Shown here piece by piece: positions 44,192 to 54,214 of a DNA stretch of 64,000 nt. The notes under the pieces are model-generated. The model was not told where the DNA came from and searched no databases. It worked only from the letters and a program-made list of their open reading frames with translations. This DNA is from CAZDXB01 sp964509335 (GTDB taxonomy: Bacteria > Bacteroidota > Ignavibacteria > Kapaibacteriales > UBA2268): positions 6,134-70,133 of the forward strand of contig CAZDXB010000018.1 in the NCBI GenBank assembly GCA_964509335.1, in the 5' to 3' direction. Each line of letters opens with the position of its first letter. Position 1 is the first letter of the stretch. Made by a program: the position numbers and the translations under genes.

Positions 44192-44374
44192 TTTTAATTA
44201 AACCAAAATTCAACATACGCGAATTTACTATAAAAGAAATTATTTAAATAATTTAATTGTTAGAGATTTAATATAACTCAAAACGCCAATAAAACGCCAA
44301 TAAAATCGTCAAAATTCTCGTTAAAAAGTCTCTAACAAAAATGACGAATGTAAAATAATTTTAGGTAAAAGGTT

Positions 44375-46234
44375 ATGGCTACAAAGACGAACGAGTTTGA
44401 ATACAAAGCCGAAATGAAAAGGCTTCTCGATATTATAATCAATTCGCTATATACAAATCCGGAGATATTTCTAAGAGAATTAGTCTCCAATTCGGCGGAC
44501 GCTCTCAACAAAATCCGCTTCCGAAAGTTAACCGACGAAGATATAATAGACCCTGATTTAGAGCTTTCCATAAAAATCGAAGTGGACGAGGAAAAGAAAA
44601 CGTTCTCAATCGAAGATACCGGCATAGGAATGACTAAGAAAGATTTAATTAATCGAATTGGCACTATCGCCAGTTCGGGCACTTTAGAATTCCTTAATGA
44701 AGCGCAAAAGCAAAGCAAAAAAGTTGACCCCGAACTAATCGGCAGGTTCGGCGTCGGCTTTTATTCGGCTTTTATCGTTACCGACGAAATCACGATAGAA
44801 ACTTTATACGCGGATAAAGGCTCAACCGGCTATAGATGGAAATCCAAAGGCGAAGAGAAATTTGAAATCGAAGAAATTTCAAGAAAGAAACGAGGGACGA
44901 AGATATATTTCACGTTTAAAGACGAACACAAAGAATTCGCCAACGTAGAGATAATTAAAGGTATTCTAAAGAAATACTCTAATTTCGTTAACTTCCCCAT
45001 TTACGTTAACGGCGAGGAAGTAAACAGAGTAACGGCTCTTTGGCACAGAAAGAAAGAAGATATAAAAGAAGACGAGCTAAAGGAATTTTACAAATTCATA
45101 TCCAACGATTTTCAAGAGCCTCTGGGACATCTCCATTTCTCGATTGAAGGCAACGTAAATTTCAAAGCCCTTCTATTTATTCCTAAAAGCGCCCCTCAAA
45201 CTCCGTTCGCGGACTTTATGGAGAAAACGGTTAACTTATATTCGCATAGAGTCTTTATTCAAGACGATTGCAAAGAGATTTTGCCCGACTATTTGAAATT
45301 CGTCAAAGGCGTTGTCGATACTGAAGATTTACCCCTTAATATATCTAGAGAAACGACGCAGTCGAGTCCCTTAATTGCTAAAATCAGGCATGTCCTGACA
45401 AAAAAAATACTGTCTTTGCTTGAAGACTGGACTAAAAAAGACAAAGAAAAATACGAGAAGTTCCACTCCGAATTCGGGCAAATGTTCAAAACGGGCGTCA
45501 ATTCCGACTTTGCTAACAAAGATAGAATAGTGGAGCTTCTGAGATACGAGACTTCCGAACTGCCGAGAGGCAAATTCAAATCGCTAAAGGAATACGTCTC
45601 TTCTATGCAAAGCGACCAGAACGAGATTTACTATATAATGGGCGACAGCAGAGAGCTAATCGAAAAGAATCCGAATTTAGAATACTTCAAGAAAAAAGGC
45701 TTGGAAGTTATATATTTAACCGACCCAGTGGACGTCTTTACTTTCCCCTACATACAAGAATACGACGGAAAGAAATTCGTTTCGATTGAAAAAGCCGACA
45801 TCGACATTAGCGACGACGAGGAAATCAAGAAAGAATCGCTCGACAAAGAAAAATCAAGCTCCCTGCTGGAGTTCTTCAAAAAGAAATTAGGAGACAAGGT
45901 AGAGGGCGTTATCGAATCTAAAAGACTCGTTGATTCGCCGGCTTCTTTAGTTGTCGGAAAGAAGGGAATGGACCCTCAAATGGAAAGGATGATGCAATAT
46001 ATGGACAAGAACTATCAATCGTCGAAAAAAGTCTTAGAAGTCAACACAGCTCATCCTTTGATAAAGAATTTAGCTAAGTTATACGAACAAGATAAAAATT
46101 CGGAGGTTCTGGAGAACTCAATAATTCAACTATTCGAAGGAGCGGTTCTGCTCGAGGGGAAACTAGATTCTCCAGCCGACTACGTGAAAAGAATGACGGA
46201 CTTTATGACGACAGCGATTGAAAATAAAATTTAA
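44375..46234 (+). CDS. htpG: Chaperone HtpG (Hsp90)
   Basis: A 619-aa Hsp90. The ATPase domain has ELVSNSADALNKIRFRKL, SIEDTGIGMTKKDLINRIG and GRFGVGFYSAFIVTDE. The middle domain contains LPLNISRETTQSS. The C-terminal dimerisation domain is complete. The 183-base leader has two AAACGCCAATA-like repeats, but no CIRCE element was found. Confidence 0.97.
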   Translation: MATKTNEFEYKAEMKRLLDIIINSLYTNPEIFLRELVSNSADALNKIRFRKLTDEDIIDPDLELSIKIEVDEEKKTFSIEDTGIGMTKKDLINRIGTIASSGTLEFLNEAQKQSKKVDPELIGRFGVGFYSAFIVTDEITIETLYADKGSTGYRWKSKGEEKFEIEEISRKKRGTKIYFTFKDEHKEFANVEIIKGILKKYSNFVNFPIYVNGEEVNRVTALWHRKKEDIKEDELKEFYKFISNDFQEPLGHLHFSIEGNVNFKALLFIPKSAPQTPFADFMEKTVNLYSHRVFIQDDCKEILPDYLKFVKGVVDTEDLPLNISRETTQSSPLIAKIRHVLTKKILSLLEDWTKKDKEKYEKFHSEFGQMFKTGVNSDFANKDRIVELLRYETSELPRGKFKSLKEYVSSMQSDQNEIYYIMGDSRELIEKNPNLEYFKKKGLEVIYLTDPVDVFTFPYIQEYDGKKFVSIEKADIDISDDEEIKKESLDKEKSSSLLEFFKKKLGDKVEGVIESKRLVDSPASLVVGKKGMDPQMERMMQYMDKNYQSSKKVLEVNTAHPLIKNLAKLYEQDKNSEVLENSIIQLFEGAVLLEGKLDSPADYVKRMTDFMTTAIENKI

Positions 46235-46251
46235 TTTTGCCTAAAAATTTG

Positions 46252-46281
46252 TTGACCAAGCTATTATAAATGTTATTTTTG
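46252..46281 (+). promoter_or_regulatory. Bacteroidota-type promoter before queA
   Basis: TTG at 46252-46254 and TATTTTTG (TAnnTTTG) at 46274-46281 are separated by 19 bases, as in the -33/-7 consensus of Bacteroidota. Transcription would start about 45 bases before the queA ATG. Confidence 0.65.
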
Positions 46282-46331
46282 TAACTAAATTTTTTTTATA
46301 TTAACGATTTTTAACGAGCGAGAAAAAACTT

Positions 46332-47378
46332 ATGAAATTATCGGAATTTAAATTTGATTTGCCGCAGAAGCTAATCGCCAAGTATCCAGCCGACCCGCGA
46401 GACACCTCTAAATTGATGGTATTGGACAAAGACGACGGGTCGATTAAACATATGAAATTCAATCAAATAACCAGATTGTTCAAGAAAGGCGACTGTCTCG
46501 TTTTAAACGAATCAAAAGTATTTCCGGCTAGGCTTTACGGAAGAAAGGAAAAAACAAACGCTGAAATAGAAGTGATGCTTTTAAGAGAATTGAAAGCCGA
46601 CGAGAAAATTTGGGACGTAATAGTAGAGCCGGCGAGAAAAGTAAGAATAGGAAATAAAATATACTTCGACGACGGAAAATTCCATTGCGAAGTAATCGAC
46701 AATACAACTTCGAGAGGAAGAACGGTTAAATTCAGCTATAAAGACGAATTGATGCAAGTAATCGAGAGAATTGGCGAAATGCCTCTTCCTTCCGGCATCG
46801 ACCGAAGACCAAACGAACAAGACAAAGAATCGTTCCAGTGCGTATTCGCCAACGACGATAAACTAAACTCGATATCTCCCCCTACGGCGGGATTGCACTT
46901 CACCGAAAAACTACTGAACAAATTGGAAAAGAAAGGCGTAAGAATCGCCAAGCTATCTTTAAATATCGGTCAGGGCGTTTTCGAAAATATCGAAGTTGAA
47001 GACCTAACAAAACATAGAATGTATTCTGAACATCTTGAAATAGCAACCGACGTTGCCGAAACAATCAATAAATCTCTGGACGCAAAAAAGAAAGTATTCG
47101 CCGCCGGCTCAAGCGTGGTGCGAGCTTTGGAATCTTCGGTTCTAACTTCCGGCGCCGTTAAGCCAAACATCGATTGGACCGATAAATTCATCTATCCGCC
47201 TTACGATTTCAAAATAGCCGACGGATTTATTACAAACTTTCATCAACCGGCGTCGCCGCCTTTGCTTTTAGCGGCGGCTTTCGCGGAGGGAAAAGAAAAA
47301 ATATTTAACGCTTACAAAGTAGCTAAGAAAAAAGATTATCGTTTCCTAACTTACGGCGACGCTTTACTTATTATATGA
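46332..47378 (+). CDS. queA: S-adenosylmethionine:tRNA ribosyltransferase-isomerase QueA
   Basis: A 348-aa enzyme converting preQ1-tRNA to epoxyqueuosine-tRNA. The N-terminus LSEFKFDLPQKLIAKYPADP, the segment LNESKVFPARLYGRKE, the motif SPPTAGLHFTEKLLNKLE and the C-terminal LPP-like DGFITNFHQPASPPLLLAAA are typical. It follows Tgt in queuosine synthesis. Confidence 0.96.
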   Translation: MKLSEFKFDLPQKLIAKYPADPRDTSKLMVLDKDDGSIKHMKFNQITRLFKKGDCLVLNESKVFPARLYGRKEKTNAEIEVMLLRELKADEKIWDVIVEPARKVRIGNKIYFDDGKFHCEVIDNTTSRGRTVKFSYKDELMQVIERIGEMPLPSGIDRRPNEQDKESFQCVFANDDKLNSISPPTAGLHFTEKLLNKLEKKGVRIAKLSLNIGQGVFENIEVEDLTKHRMYSEHLEIATDVAETINKSLDAKKKVFAAGSSVVRALESSVLTSGAVKPNIDWTDKFIYPPYDFKIADGFITNFHQPASPPLLLAAAFAEGKEKIFNAYKVAKKKDYRFLTYGDALLII

Positions 47379-47492
47379 TAAACCGAACTTTTACTAAGGC
47401 GGTTAATATGATTTCGAACAATAGAATTTGCGTCGATTAACATACGACGTTTTAGTTCGTTATATTTTAGCGTTATTTGAAAGGACAAAAGA

Positions 47493-49529
47493 ATGAGCAA
47501 AGATAAAGAAAGCGATTTGTTCTCCGCTTTTACGCCGCCTTCTTACGAGGAATGGAAAGAAGCGGCGGAGAAATCGATAAAAGGCAAACCGTTAAAAAAG
47601 TTAATAAAAAAAAATTACGAAGGCGTCGAAATAAAGCCGATTTATACTAAAGACGATTTACCCGATTTCGACGAAACTTACCCCGGATTTTATCCGTATG
47701 ATAGAAACTCTAATGCTCTGGGGGATTTAGAAAGCAAGCCATATATATCGCAAAAAATTCCGGCAAACACCCCCGAAGATTTCAACGAAAAAGCAAAAAA
47801 AAGCGCGACGAAAGGACAAAACGCTTTTAAACTAGCTCTTTACGACGGCGGGGAGCAGCCGATAATTAACGATTTGAGCGATTTGGAAAAAGCGCTAAAA
47901 GAAATCGATTTGGCGCGCTATCCGCTTAACGTAAACGCTAAACAATCGGCTTTTTCTTTTTTCGGAGCGTTATTCAAATTCATCGACAAAAGCTCGTATG
48001 ATTGGGCGGACTTGAAAGGCGGCGTTTATTTCGACCCGCTAGCTCTAACGTCCGAGAAAGGCGCGCTTCCCTACTCGATAGACTTCGCTCTCGACGTTTC
48101 GGCGGATATCGCGAAACTCTTGGCGAAAAATAAATCAGAGTTTAGCTTTATCGGCGTCGATACTTCCGTATATAAAAACGGCGGTTGCGACATAGCCGAG
48201 GAAATAGCGTTCGCTCTCGCCGCCGGAACTGAATACTTGAGAGAGCTATCAAATAGAGGCGTCGAGCTAAACAACGCGGCGAAGTCGATTAAATTTATTT
48301 TCGCCGTCGATTCCGAATTTTTCCCGGAAATAGCAAAATTCAAAACCGCCCGAATTTTATGGGCGAAAATCGTAAAAGAATTCGGCGACGACGAGGAAGC
48401 GCAAAAAATGAACGTTTACGCGAAAACGGCGGAAACTAACAAATCAAACTTAGACCCATACGTTAATCTTCTGAGATTTTCTTCGGAAGCGCTTTCGTGC
48501 TATTTAGGCGGAGCGAACAGCATGGAAATCGGCTATTTCGACGACAATCTGAGACCGGTCGGCGAGTTTTCCGCCAGAGTCTCCAGAAATATCCAAAACG
48601 TGATTTTGGAAGAGTGCAACGTTGCCGACACAATCGACCCCGCAAAAGGCTCTTATTATATCGAATATCTGATTAAAGAGCTTTCGGAAAAATCTTGGCA
48701 AATCTTCAAAGAAATAGAAAAAAAAGGCGGAATGCGCGAGACCTTAAAATCTGGATACGTTCAAGATTTAATAAAAGAAAAAGTCCAGCTTAGGCTGAAG
48801 AATTTGACTAAAAGAAAAGATTCAATAATCGGCGTTAATAAATATCCCAACATATACGAAGAAGACTTAAGAGAAGAACGCTCCGAAGAAACGCAAAGCG
48901 AAGCTCCCGAAGAAGCAAAAATAAAGGAGTTAGCCGAGCGATTGAAGAAATCAGATAACTTAATTAACGAAATATCGAAACTTTTCGAGGAAGGCGAAAC
49001 TCTCGCGACAATAGATGCCGCTCTTGGCTCGTTAAGCGAGGATTCGACGGAAATCGAGCCGATACCGCCGTTCCGCAAATCGGAAGTATTCGAGCTATTA
49101 CGAAGCAAAGCCGATGAATATAAAAAGAAACACGGAGAGTACGTTAAAGTATTCATTGCGGCGATCGGACACGTGAGAACGCACAAAGCGAGAGCGGATT
49201 TCATCGCCGATTTCTTTGCCGTGGGAGGCTTCGAAACAATTTACGAAGGAGACTGCGAAACTACAAAAAAAGCCGCCGAAATGTTTGGGAGAAACGACGC
49301 GCAAATAGCGGTTATCTGCTCGACCGACGACAAATATCCCGAACTCGTCCCCAAATTAACGAAGGCGTTGAAAGAAGAAAAGAGCGACGCTTTGGTAGCG
49401 CTCGCCGGAAATCCGAGAGACAAACAAAAAGAATACGAAGAAGCCGGCGTCAACGAGTTTATCTATATGGGCGCAAACGCCTACGATATATTATCGCGGC
49501 TCCAAAACAAAATCAATCAGACAAAATAA
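47493..49529 (+). CDS. mutA: Methylmalonyl-CoA mutase small (non-catalytic) subunit
   Basis: A 678-aa protein of the MutA type. It shares the TIM-barrel layout with the large subunit (YPLNVNAKQSAFSFFGAL, ETNKSNLDPYVNLLRFSSEA). The cobalamin-type C-terminal domain lacks the DxHxxG motif: the place reads FIAAIGHVRTHKARADFI. The small subunit is structural. An A/G-rich GAAAGGA lies before the ATG. The large subunit gene follows after 13 bases. Confidence 0.93.
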   Translation: MSKDKESDLFSAFTPPSYEEWKEAAEKSIKGKPLKKLIKKNYEGVEIKPIYTKDDLPDFDETYPGFYPYDRNSNALGDLESKPYISQKIPANTPEDFNEKAKKSATKGQNAFKLALYDGGEQPIINDLSDLEKALKEIDLARYPLNVNAKQSAFSFFGALFKFIDKSSYDWADLKGGVYFDPLALTSEKGALPYSIDFALDVSADIAKLLAKNKSEFSFIGVDTSVYKNGGCDIAEEIAFALAAGTEYLRELSNRGVELNNAAKSIKFIFAVDSEFFPEIAKFKTARILWAKIVKEFGDDEEAQKMNVYAKTAETNKSNLDPYVNLLRFSSEALSCYLGGANSMEIGYFDDNLRPVGEFSARVSRNIQNVILEECNVADTIDPAKGSYYIEYLIKELSEKSWQIFKEIEKKGGMRETLKSGYVQDLIKEKVQLRLKNLTKRKDSIIGVNKYPNIYEEDLREERSEETQSEAPEEAKIKELAERLKKSDNLINEISKLFEEGETLATIDAALGSLSEDSTEIEPIPPFRKSEVFELLRSKADEYKKKHGEYVKVFIAAIGHVRTHKARADFIADFFAVGGFETIYEGDCETTKKAAEMFGRNDAQIAVICSTDDKYPELVPKLTKALKEEKSDALVALAGNPRDKQKEYEEAGVNEFIYMGANAYDILSRLQNKINQTK

Positions 49530-49542
49530 GCGGAGAAATAAA

Positions 49543-51720
49543 ATGGGCGATTTTCCAGATTTTACGAATATGGATTTAGATTTGAGCGATATAAAAGCAA
49601 GCGAATCTGATTGGAAAAAACGTTTCGCCGAAGAAACCGGCAAAGATTGCGACGAATACCGAACGGAAACGTTCGAAAAAATAAAAATCAAGCCGTTATA
49701 TACGAAATCGGATTTTGACGAGCTAAACCATACGGACTTTATGTCGGGCATACCGCCTTATCTGCGAGGACCTTACCCGACAATGTACGTAGCGCGTCCT
49801 TGGACTATACGTCAATACGCCGGTTTTTCGACTGCCGAAGAGAGCAACGCTTTTTACAAAAGGAATATAGCCGCCGGTCAGCGCGGCTTATCTGTCGCGT
49901 TCGACTTAGCGACTCATCGCGGCTTCGATTCCGACCATCCGAGAGTTCTCGGAGACGTAGGTATGGCGGGCGTCGCCATTGATTCAATATTGGATATGAA
50001 AATACTATTCGACGATATTCCATTGGATAAAATGTCCGTATCGATGACTATGAACGGCGCGGTTCTGCCGGTAATGGCGTTTTATATTGTCGCCGCCGAA
50101 GAGCAAGGCGTAAAACCGAAAGAACTGACAGGAACGATACAAAACGATATTTTAAAAGAATATATGGTGCGGAATACATATATTTATCCGCCGGAGCCTT
50201 CGATGAAGATTATAGCGGATATATTTAAATATACCTCGCAAAATATGCCGAGATTCAATTCAATTTCCGTTTCCGGCTATCATATGCAAGAAGCCGGCGC
50301 TACGGCGGATTTGGAAATGGGATACACGCTTGCCGACGCGCTGGAATACGTGAGAACCGGAGTCAACGCCGGTTTGAAAATCGACGAGTTCGCGCCGAGA
50401 ATTTCTTTCTTTTGGGCTATCGGCAAGAACTATTTTATGGAAATAGCAAAACTAAGAGCCGCCAGAATGCTTTGGGCGAAATTAATCGAGCCGTTCGAGC
50501 CGAAAAACCCCAAGTCGATGGCTTTGAGAACGCACTCGCAAACATCCGGCTGGAGTTTAACCGAGCAGGACCCGTATAATAATATAACTCGCACGCTTAT
50601 CGAAGCGATGGCGGCGGCTCTGGGACATACGCAATCGCTCCACACAAATTCCTTAGACGAAGCGATAGCTCTGCCGACCGATTTTTCTGCAAGAATCGCG
50701 CGAAACACCCAATTGTATTTACAAGAAGAAACCGGAATTTGCGACGTAGTTGACCCGTGGGCTGGTTCGTATTACGTGGAAAGCCTAACGGACGCTTTGG
50801 CTAAAAAAGCTTCGGCGCACATTCAAGAAATTGAATCCTTGGGCGGTATGGCGAAAGCTATAGAAACCGGTTTGCCAAAAATGCGCATAGAGGAAGCCTC
50901 CGCTAGACGCCAAGCGAAAATCGACTCTAAAGCCGAACCTATAATCGGAACGAATAAATATAGACTCGACAAAGAAGAACCGATAGAAATATTGGAAGTT
51001 GACAACGCGGCGGTTCATAAAAAACAAATCGAACGCTTAGAAAAATTGAGAGCCGAACGAGACGAAACCAAAGTCAAATCGTCTTTGGAAGCTCTGACTA
51101 AATGCGCCGAAACGGGCGAAGGCAACTTGCTGGAGCTATCGGTGAACGCGGCGAGAAATCGAGCGAGTTTAGGCGAGATATCTTACGCTTTGGAAAAAGT
51201 CTGGGGACGGCATAAATCTATTATTCGCTCCATTTCCGGCGTTTACAGTTCGGAATACAGCGAATCGAACCAAATCGAAAAAGCGAGAAAAGCCGCCGAC
51301 GAATTCGAGAAAATCGAAGGCAGAAGACCGAGAATTTTAGTGGCGAAAATGGGGCAGGACGGACACGACAGAGGCGCGAAAGTAATTTCAACGGCGTTCG
51401 CCGATTTGGGTTTCGACGTAGATATTGGTCCTTTGTTCCAAACGCCCGAGGAAGCCGCCAGAGACGCCGCCGACAACGACGTTCACATTGTCGGAGCGAG
51501 TTCCTTGGCGGGCAGTCATAAAACGCTCGTTCCAAAACTTCACGAGGAGTTGAAAAAGCTCGGCAGGGAAGATATAATGATAGTCGTAGGCGGCGTAATA
51601 CCCGCTCAAGACTACGATTTCTTGCTCAATAACGGAGCGTCGTTTATTTTTGGTCCCGGCACGGTCATTCCCAACGCCGCTATAAAAATTCTCGAGGAAT
51701 TATCCGAAAGATATTCATAG
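49543..51720 (+). CDS. mutB: Methylmalonyl-CoA mutase large (catalytic) subunit
   Basis: A 725-aa adenosylcobalamin enzyme interconverting methylmalonyl-CoA and succinyl-CoA. The substrate barrel has TMYVARPWTIRQYAGFSTAE, LSVAFDLATHRGFDSDHP and RTHSQTSGWSLTEQDPYNN. The B12 domain shows KMGQDGHDRGAKVISTAF with DxHxxG, then GASSLAGSHKTLVP and VVGGVIPAQDYDFL. Length and residues are complete. With MeaB nearby, propionate handling or succinyl-CoA to propionyl-CoA flow is expected. Confidence 0.97.
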   Translation: MGDFPDFTNMDLDLSDIKASESDWKKRFAEETGKDCDEYRTETFEKIKIKPLYTKSDFDELNHTDFMSGIPPYLRGPYPTMYVARPWTIRQYAGFSTAEESNAFYKRNIAAGQRGLSVAFDLATHRGFDSDHPRVLGDVGMAGVAIDSILDMKILFDDIPLDKMSVSMTMNGAVLPVMAFYIVAAEEQGVKPKELTGTIQNDILKEYMVRNTYIYPPEPSMKIIADIFKYTSQNMPRFNSISVSGYHMQEAGATADLEMGYTLADALEYVRTGVNAGLKIDEFAPRISFFWAIGKNYFMEIAKLRAARMLWAKLIEPFEPKNPKSMALRTHSQTSGWSLTEQDPYNNITRTLIEAMAAALGHTQSLHTNSLDEAIALPTDFSARIARNTQLYLQEETGICDVVDPWAGSYYVESLTDALAKKASAHIQEIESLGGMAKAIETGLPKMRIEEASARRQAKIDSKAEPIIGTNKYRLDKEEPIEILEVDNAAVHKKQIERLEKLRAERDETKVKSSLEALTKCAETGEGNLLELSVNAARNRASLGEISYALEKVWGRHKSIIRSISGVYSSEYSESNQIEKARKAADEFEKIEGRRPRILVAKMGQDGHDRGAKVISTAFADLGFDVDIGPLFQTPEEAARDAADNDVHIVGASSLAGSHKTLVPKLHEELKKLGREDIMIVVGGVIPAQDYDFLLNNGASFIFGPGTVIPNAAIKILEELSERYS

Positions 51721-52034
51721 TGAAGCGGAAATAAATCATTCTAAGTATGAGGCTGTCTCATAGCAAGAGTCTTGCGACCTTCAAGGTAAACCTTGAGGTT
51801 AACTTTTCTTTGAAAACACGCGGCAGTTCTGTGTTTAAGTCAACCTTCGGGTTCACCCGAAGGATTCGGATTTACATAACATCGATTTAAACAGCTTCTA
51901 CTACCGCTAATAAAATTTGGGTATTTATCGTATATTTTTAAATGAAAAGAATTGATTTATCAATAACTTTCTTATAATTTCAAAATTTTAGTTATATTTA
52001 TAACAAATTGTATATATAAAGACGGGGTCAAAAA
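51721..52034. other. 314-base gap with a repeat element
   Basis: The gap between mutB and the small membrane protein gene holds the module B-like element at 51748-51900 and then an AT-rich leader. No RNA gene or riboswitch was recognised. Confidence 0.6.
51748..51900. mobile_element. Module B-like repeat, reversed
   Basis: It starts TGAGGCTGTCTCAT and ends with the imperfect inverse (AAACAGCTTCTA). Inside are TCAAGGT/ACCTTGA and CCTTCGGG/CCCGAAGG hairpins in the opposite order to the 30825 copy, so the element is inverted. Confidence 0.65.
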
Positions 52035-52466
52035 ATGGATTTTATAATCGACGTCTTGTTTTGGGGAATTGTCATCGGCATAATCCATTATATCATAATG
52101 GGCGTGTTGTATATGAACCCCATAGTAAACAAAGTTTACATTGAAGCCCAAGAAAAAGACGCTTCGGTTAAAACGCGAAAAACTACGAGCGAGTATTTAA
52201 CCAAGCAGTTCTTGGGAACGCAAGTCGAAATATGGATAATAACGGCTAGTTTTTTGTATTTGAGGCAATTTCTGCCGATAGAGCCTATTTATCAAGGCTT
52301 GGTATTGGGAGCGATTTTCTCGGGCGTTAGGATATACGAACGTTTTTGGAATATGCTAATTCAAACTACTTATCCGCCTAAGTTGCTGGCGATAGAATTT
52401 GTTAACGGAATAATAGGAACTTTAGTCATAACCATAGGACTAAGTTTAATGCCGATTAATTATTAA
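52035..52466 (+). CDS. Small four-helix membrane protein of unknown function
   Basis: A 143-aa protein I do not recognise. It has about four membrane helices (residues near 5-28, 66-84, 88-105 and 118-138) with a polar loop NKVYIEAQEKDASVKTRKTT between the first and second. It lies between mutB and meaB, 12 bases before meaB, so it is likely co-transcribed with meaB. A link to methylmalonyl-CoA metabolism is possible but not shown by sequence. Confidence 0.75.
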   Translation: MDFIIDVLFWGIVIGIIHYIIMGVLYMNPIVNKVYIEAQEKDASVKTRKTTSEYLTKQFLGTQVEIWIITASFLYLRQFLPIEPIYQGLVLGAIFSGVRIYERFWNMLIQTTYPPKLLAIEFVNGIIGTLVITIGLSLMPINY

Positions 52467-52478
52467 TAATAGCGGGAT

Positions 52479-53573
52479 ATGGGAAAAAAGAAAGACAAAA
52501 AACCGGAATGGACGCCCGAAAACGGCGGCGAAGCTTTCGCCGGTAGAATAATCGACGGGATTGAAAACGCTAATCCATCCAAAAAGCAAAAAAAGAAAAG
52601 CTCTAAATTGGAAATACGAGACTACGTGGACGGCGTCTTGCAAGGCGACAGAACAAAGCTAAGCCGCGCTATAACTTTATTAGAAAGCTCTTCGCAAGAA
52701 CATATAGACAAAGCGCAACAAGCGTTAAAATCGATATTGCCCCGCTCCGGCAAATCCATCAGGATAGGCGTTACCGGCTCGCCGGGAGTAGGGAAAAGCG
52801 CGTTTATTGACTCTCTCGGCGCGAAACTTTGCGAGCGCGGACACAAAGTCGCCGTTCTGGCAATCGACCCGACAAGCTCAAAAAGTAAAGGCGCCATTCT
52901 CGGCGACAAAACCCGAATGGAAAAACTAACGCGAACCGACAGGGCTTTCATTCGCCCATCCCCTTCGGGCGGAGCCTTGGGAGGCGTCGCGAGAAAAACC
53001 AGAGAGACGATTTGGGTATGCGAAGCCGCCGGCTACGATATTATATTAATAGAAACCGTCGGCGTCGGTCAAAGCGAAATAACCGTTCGCTCGATGACGG
53101 ATATGTTTCTACTGCTCTTGCTTCCCGGAGCGGGCGACGACTTGCAAGGGCTGAAAAAAGGAACCGTGGAGTTAGCCGATATGCTAATAGTCAATAAAGC
53201 CGACGGCGACCAAATTCAAAAAGCGGAATTAACAAAGAAGTTTTACGAGGAAGCGCTTCATTATATTATGCCCGCCACCGAAGGCTGGAAAACGAAAGTC
53301 TTTCTCGCTTCCGCGTTTGAAAATAAAGGAATAGACAATATTTGGAAAGCTATCGAGAAATTCGCCGAAGTAACAAAAAAATCCGGCTATTTTGAAAAAA
53401 GAAGGAAAGAGCAATTAATCAAATGGGTTTACGACGCCGCCGAACAGCAAATACTAAATAGATTTTATCGCTCCGAGAAGATACAAAACCTGAAGCCGGA
53501 GCTTGAAAAAGAAGTTTTAGACGGGACTATAACGCCCACTCAAGCGATTCAAAAATTGTTGGAAAAATTTTAA
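52479..53573 (+). CDS. meaB: MeaB/ArgK G-protein chaperone of methylmalonyl-CoA mutase
   Basis: A 364-aa GTPase. Walker A is GVTGSPGVGKSAFIDSLG, followed by VAVLAIDPTSSKSKGAILGD, RPSPSGGALGGVARKTRETI, ILIETVGVGQSEITV and NKADGD. These are MeaB signatures. An extra charged, Lys-rich N-terminus of about 50 residues precedes the usual start. MeaB protects and reloads the cobalamin of the mutase, encoded just upstream. Confidence 0.96.
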   Translation: MGKKKDKKPEWTPENGGEAFAGRIIDGIENANPSKKQKKKSSKLEIRDYVDGVLQGDRTKLSRAITLLESSSQEHIDKAQQALKSILPRSGKSIRIGVTGSPGVGKSAFIDSLGAKLCERGHKVAVLAIDPTSSKSKGAILGDKTRMEKLTRTDRAFIRPSPSGGALGGVARKTRETIWVCEAAGYDIILIETVGVGQSEITVRSMTDMFLLLLLPGAGDDLQGLKKGTVELADMLIVNKADGDQIQKAELTKKFYEEALHYIMPATEGWKTKVFLASAFENKGIDNIWKAIEKFAEVTKKSGYFEKRRKEQLIKWVYDAAEQQILNRFYRSEKIQNLKPELEKEVLDGTITPTQAIQKLLEKF

Positions 53574-53579
53574 GAGCTT

Positions 53580-54182
53580 ATGAGAATACTTTTCGGTTCG
53601 AATAACGAGCACAAAGCAAAGGAAATCAGAAACATATTTAAAAAATCGTCGTTAAAAAATATAGAAATCGTCGTTCCCAAGGACTTAAACATTAATCTCG
53701 ATATAGAAGAAACGGGCGACACACTCGAAGAAAACGCTTATCTTAAGTCGGAGGGATTTTATCGAGCTTCGGGATTGCCCTCTTTCGCCGACGACACGGG
53801 ACTCGAAATCGACGCTTTGAACGGCGAGCCGGGCGTTCGCTCCGCGAGATTCGCCGGAGAAGAATCCAACGACGAGAAAAACAGAAAGAAAGCGCTAAGG
53901 CTTCTTTCCGAAGTCCCGCGCGACAAGCCCCGAACAGCCAGATTTAGAACGGTTATATGTTATATCGACGAAAACGGCGCCAATTATTCCGTCGGCGTAT
54001 GCAAAGGGAAAATAATAAACAAAGAGCGAGGCGACAACGGCTTCGGCTACGACCCGATATTCGTCCCCGAAGGCTACGACAAAACATTCGCCGAAATGAA
54101 CCAAACCGAAAAGAACAAAATCAGCCATAGAGGTAGAGCAATTAACAATTTCGTAAAATTTCTGGAAAAGCGTTTAAAATAA
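53580..54182 (+). CDS. rdgB: XTP/dITP diphosphatase RdgB/HAM1
   Basis: A 200-aa house-cleaning nucleotide pyrophosphatase. Motifs are LFGSNNEHKAKEIRNIF, GLPSFADDTGLEIDALNGEP, GVRSARFAGE, GDNGFGYDPIFVPEG and KNKISHRGRAINNF. It removes non-canonical purine nucleotides. It follows meaB after 6 bases. Confidence 0.96.
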   Translation: MRILFGSNNEHKAKEIRNIFKKSSLKNIEIVVPKDLNINLDIEETGDTLEENAYLKSEGFYRASGLPSFADDTGLEIDALNGEPGVRSARFAGEESNDEKNRKKALRLLSEVPRDKPRTARFRTVICYIDENGANYSVGVCKGKIINKERGDNGFGYDPIFVPEGYDKTFAEMNQTEKNKISHRGRAINNFVKFLEKRLK

Positions 54183-54214
54183 TAACGACCATTCATCCCG
54201 TTAGAACTCAATAG

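Noticed and set aside
44192..44374. CIRCE or sigma-32 control before htpG
   Set aside because: There is a distant GTTAGAGA/TCTCTAAC inverted repeat and a small AAACGCCAATA tandem repeat, but neither matches CIRCE or a heat-shock promoter.
47379..47492. Cobalamin riboswitch before mutA
   Set aside because: The spacer is only 114 bases, too short for the usual element, and lacks a B12-box-like sequence.
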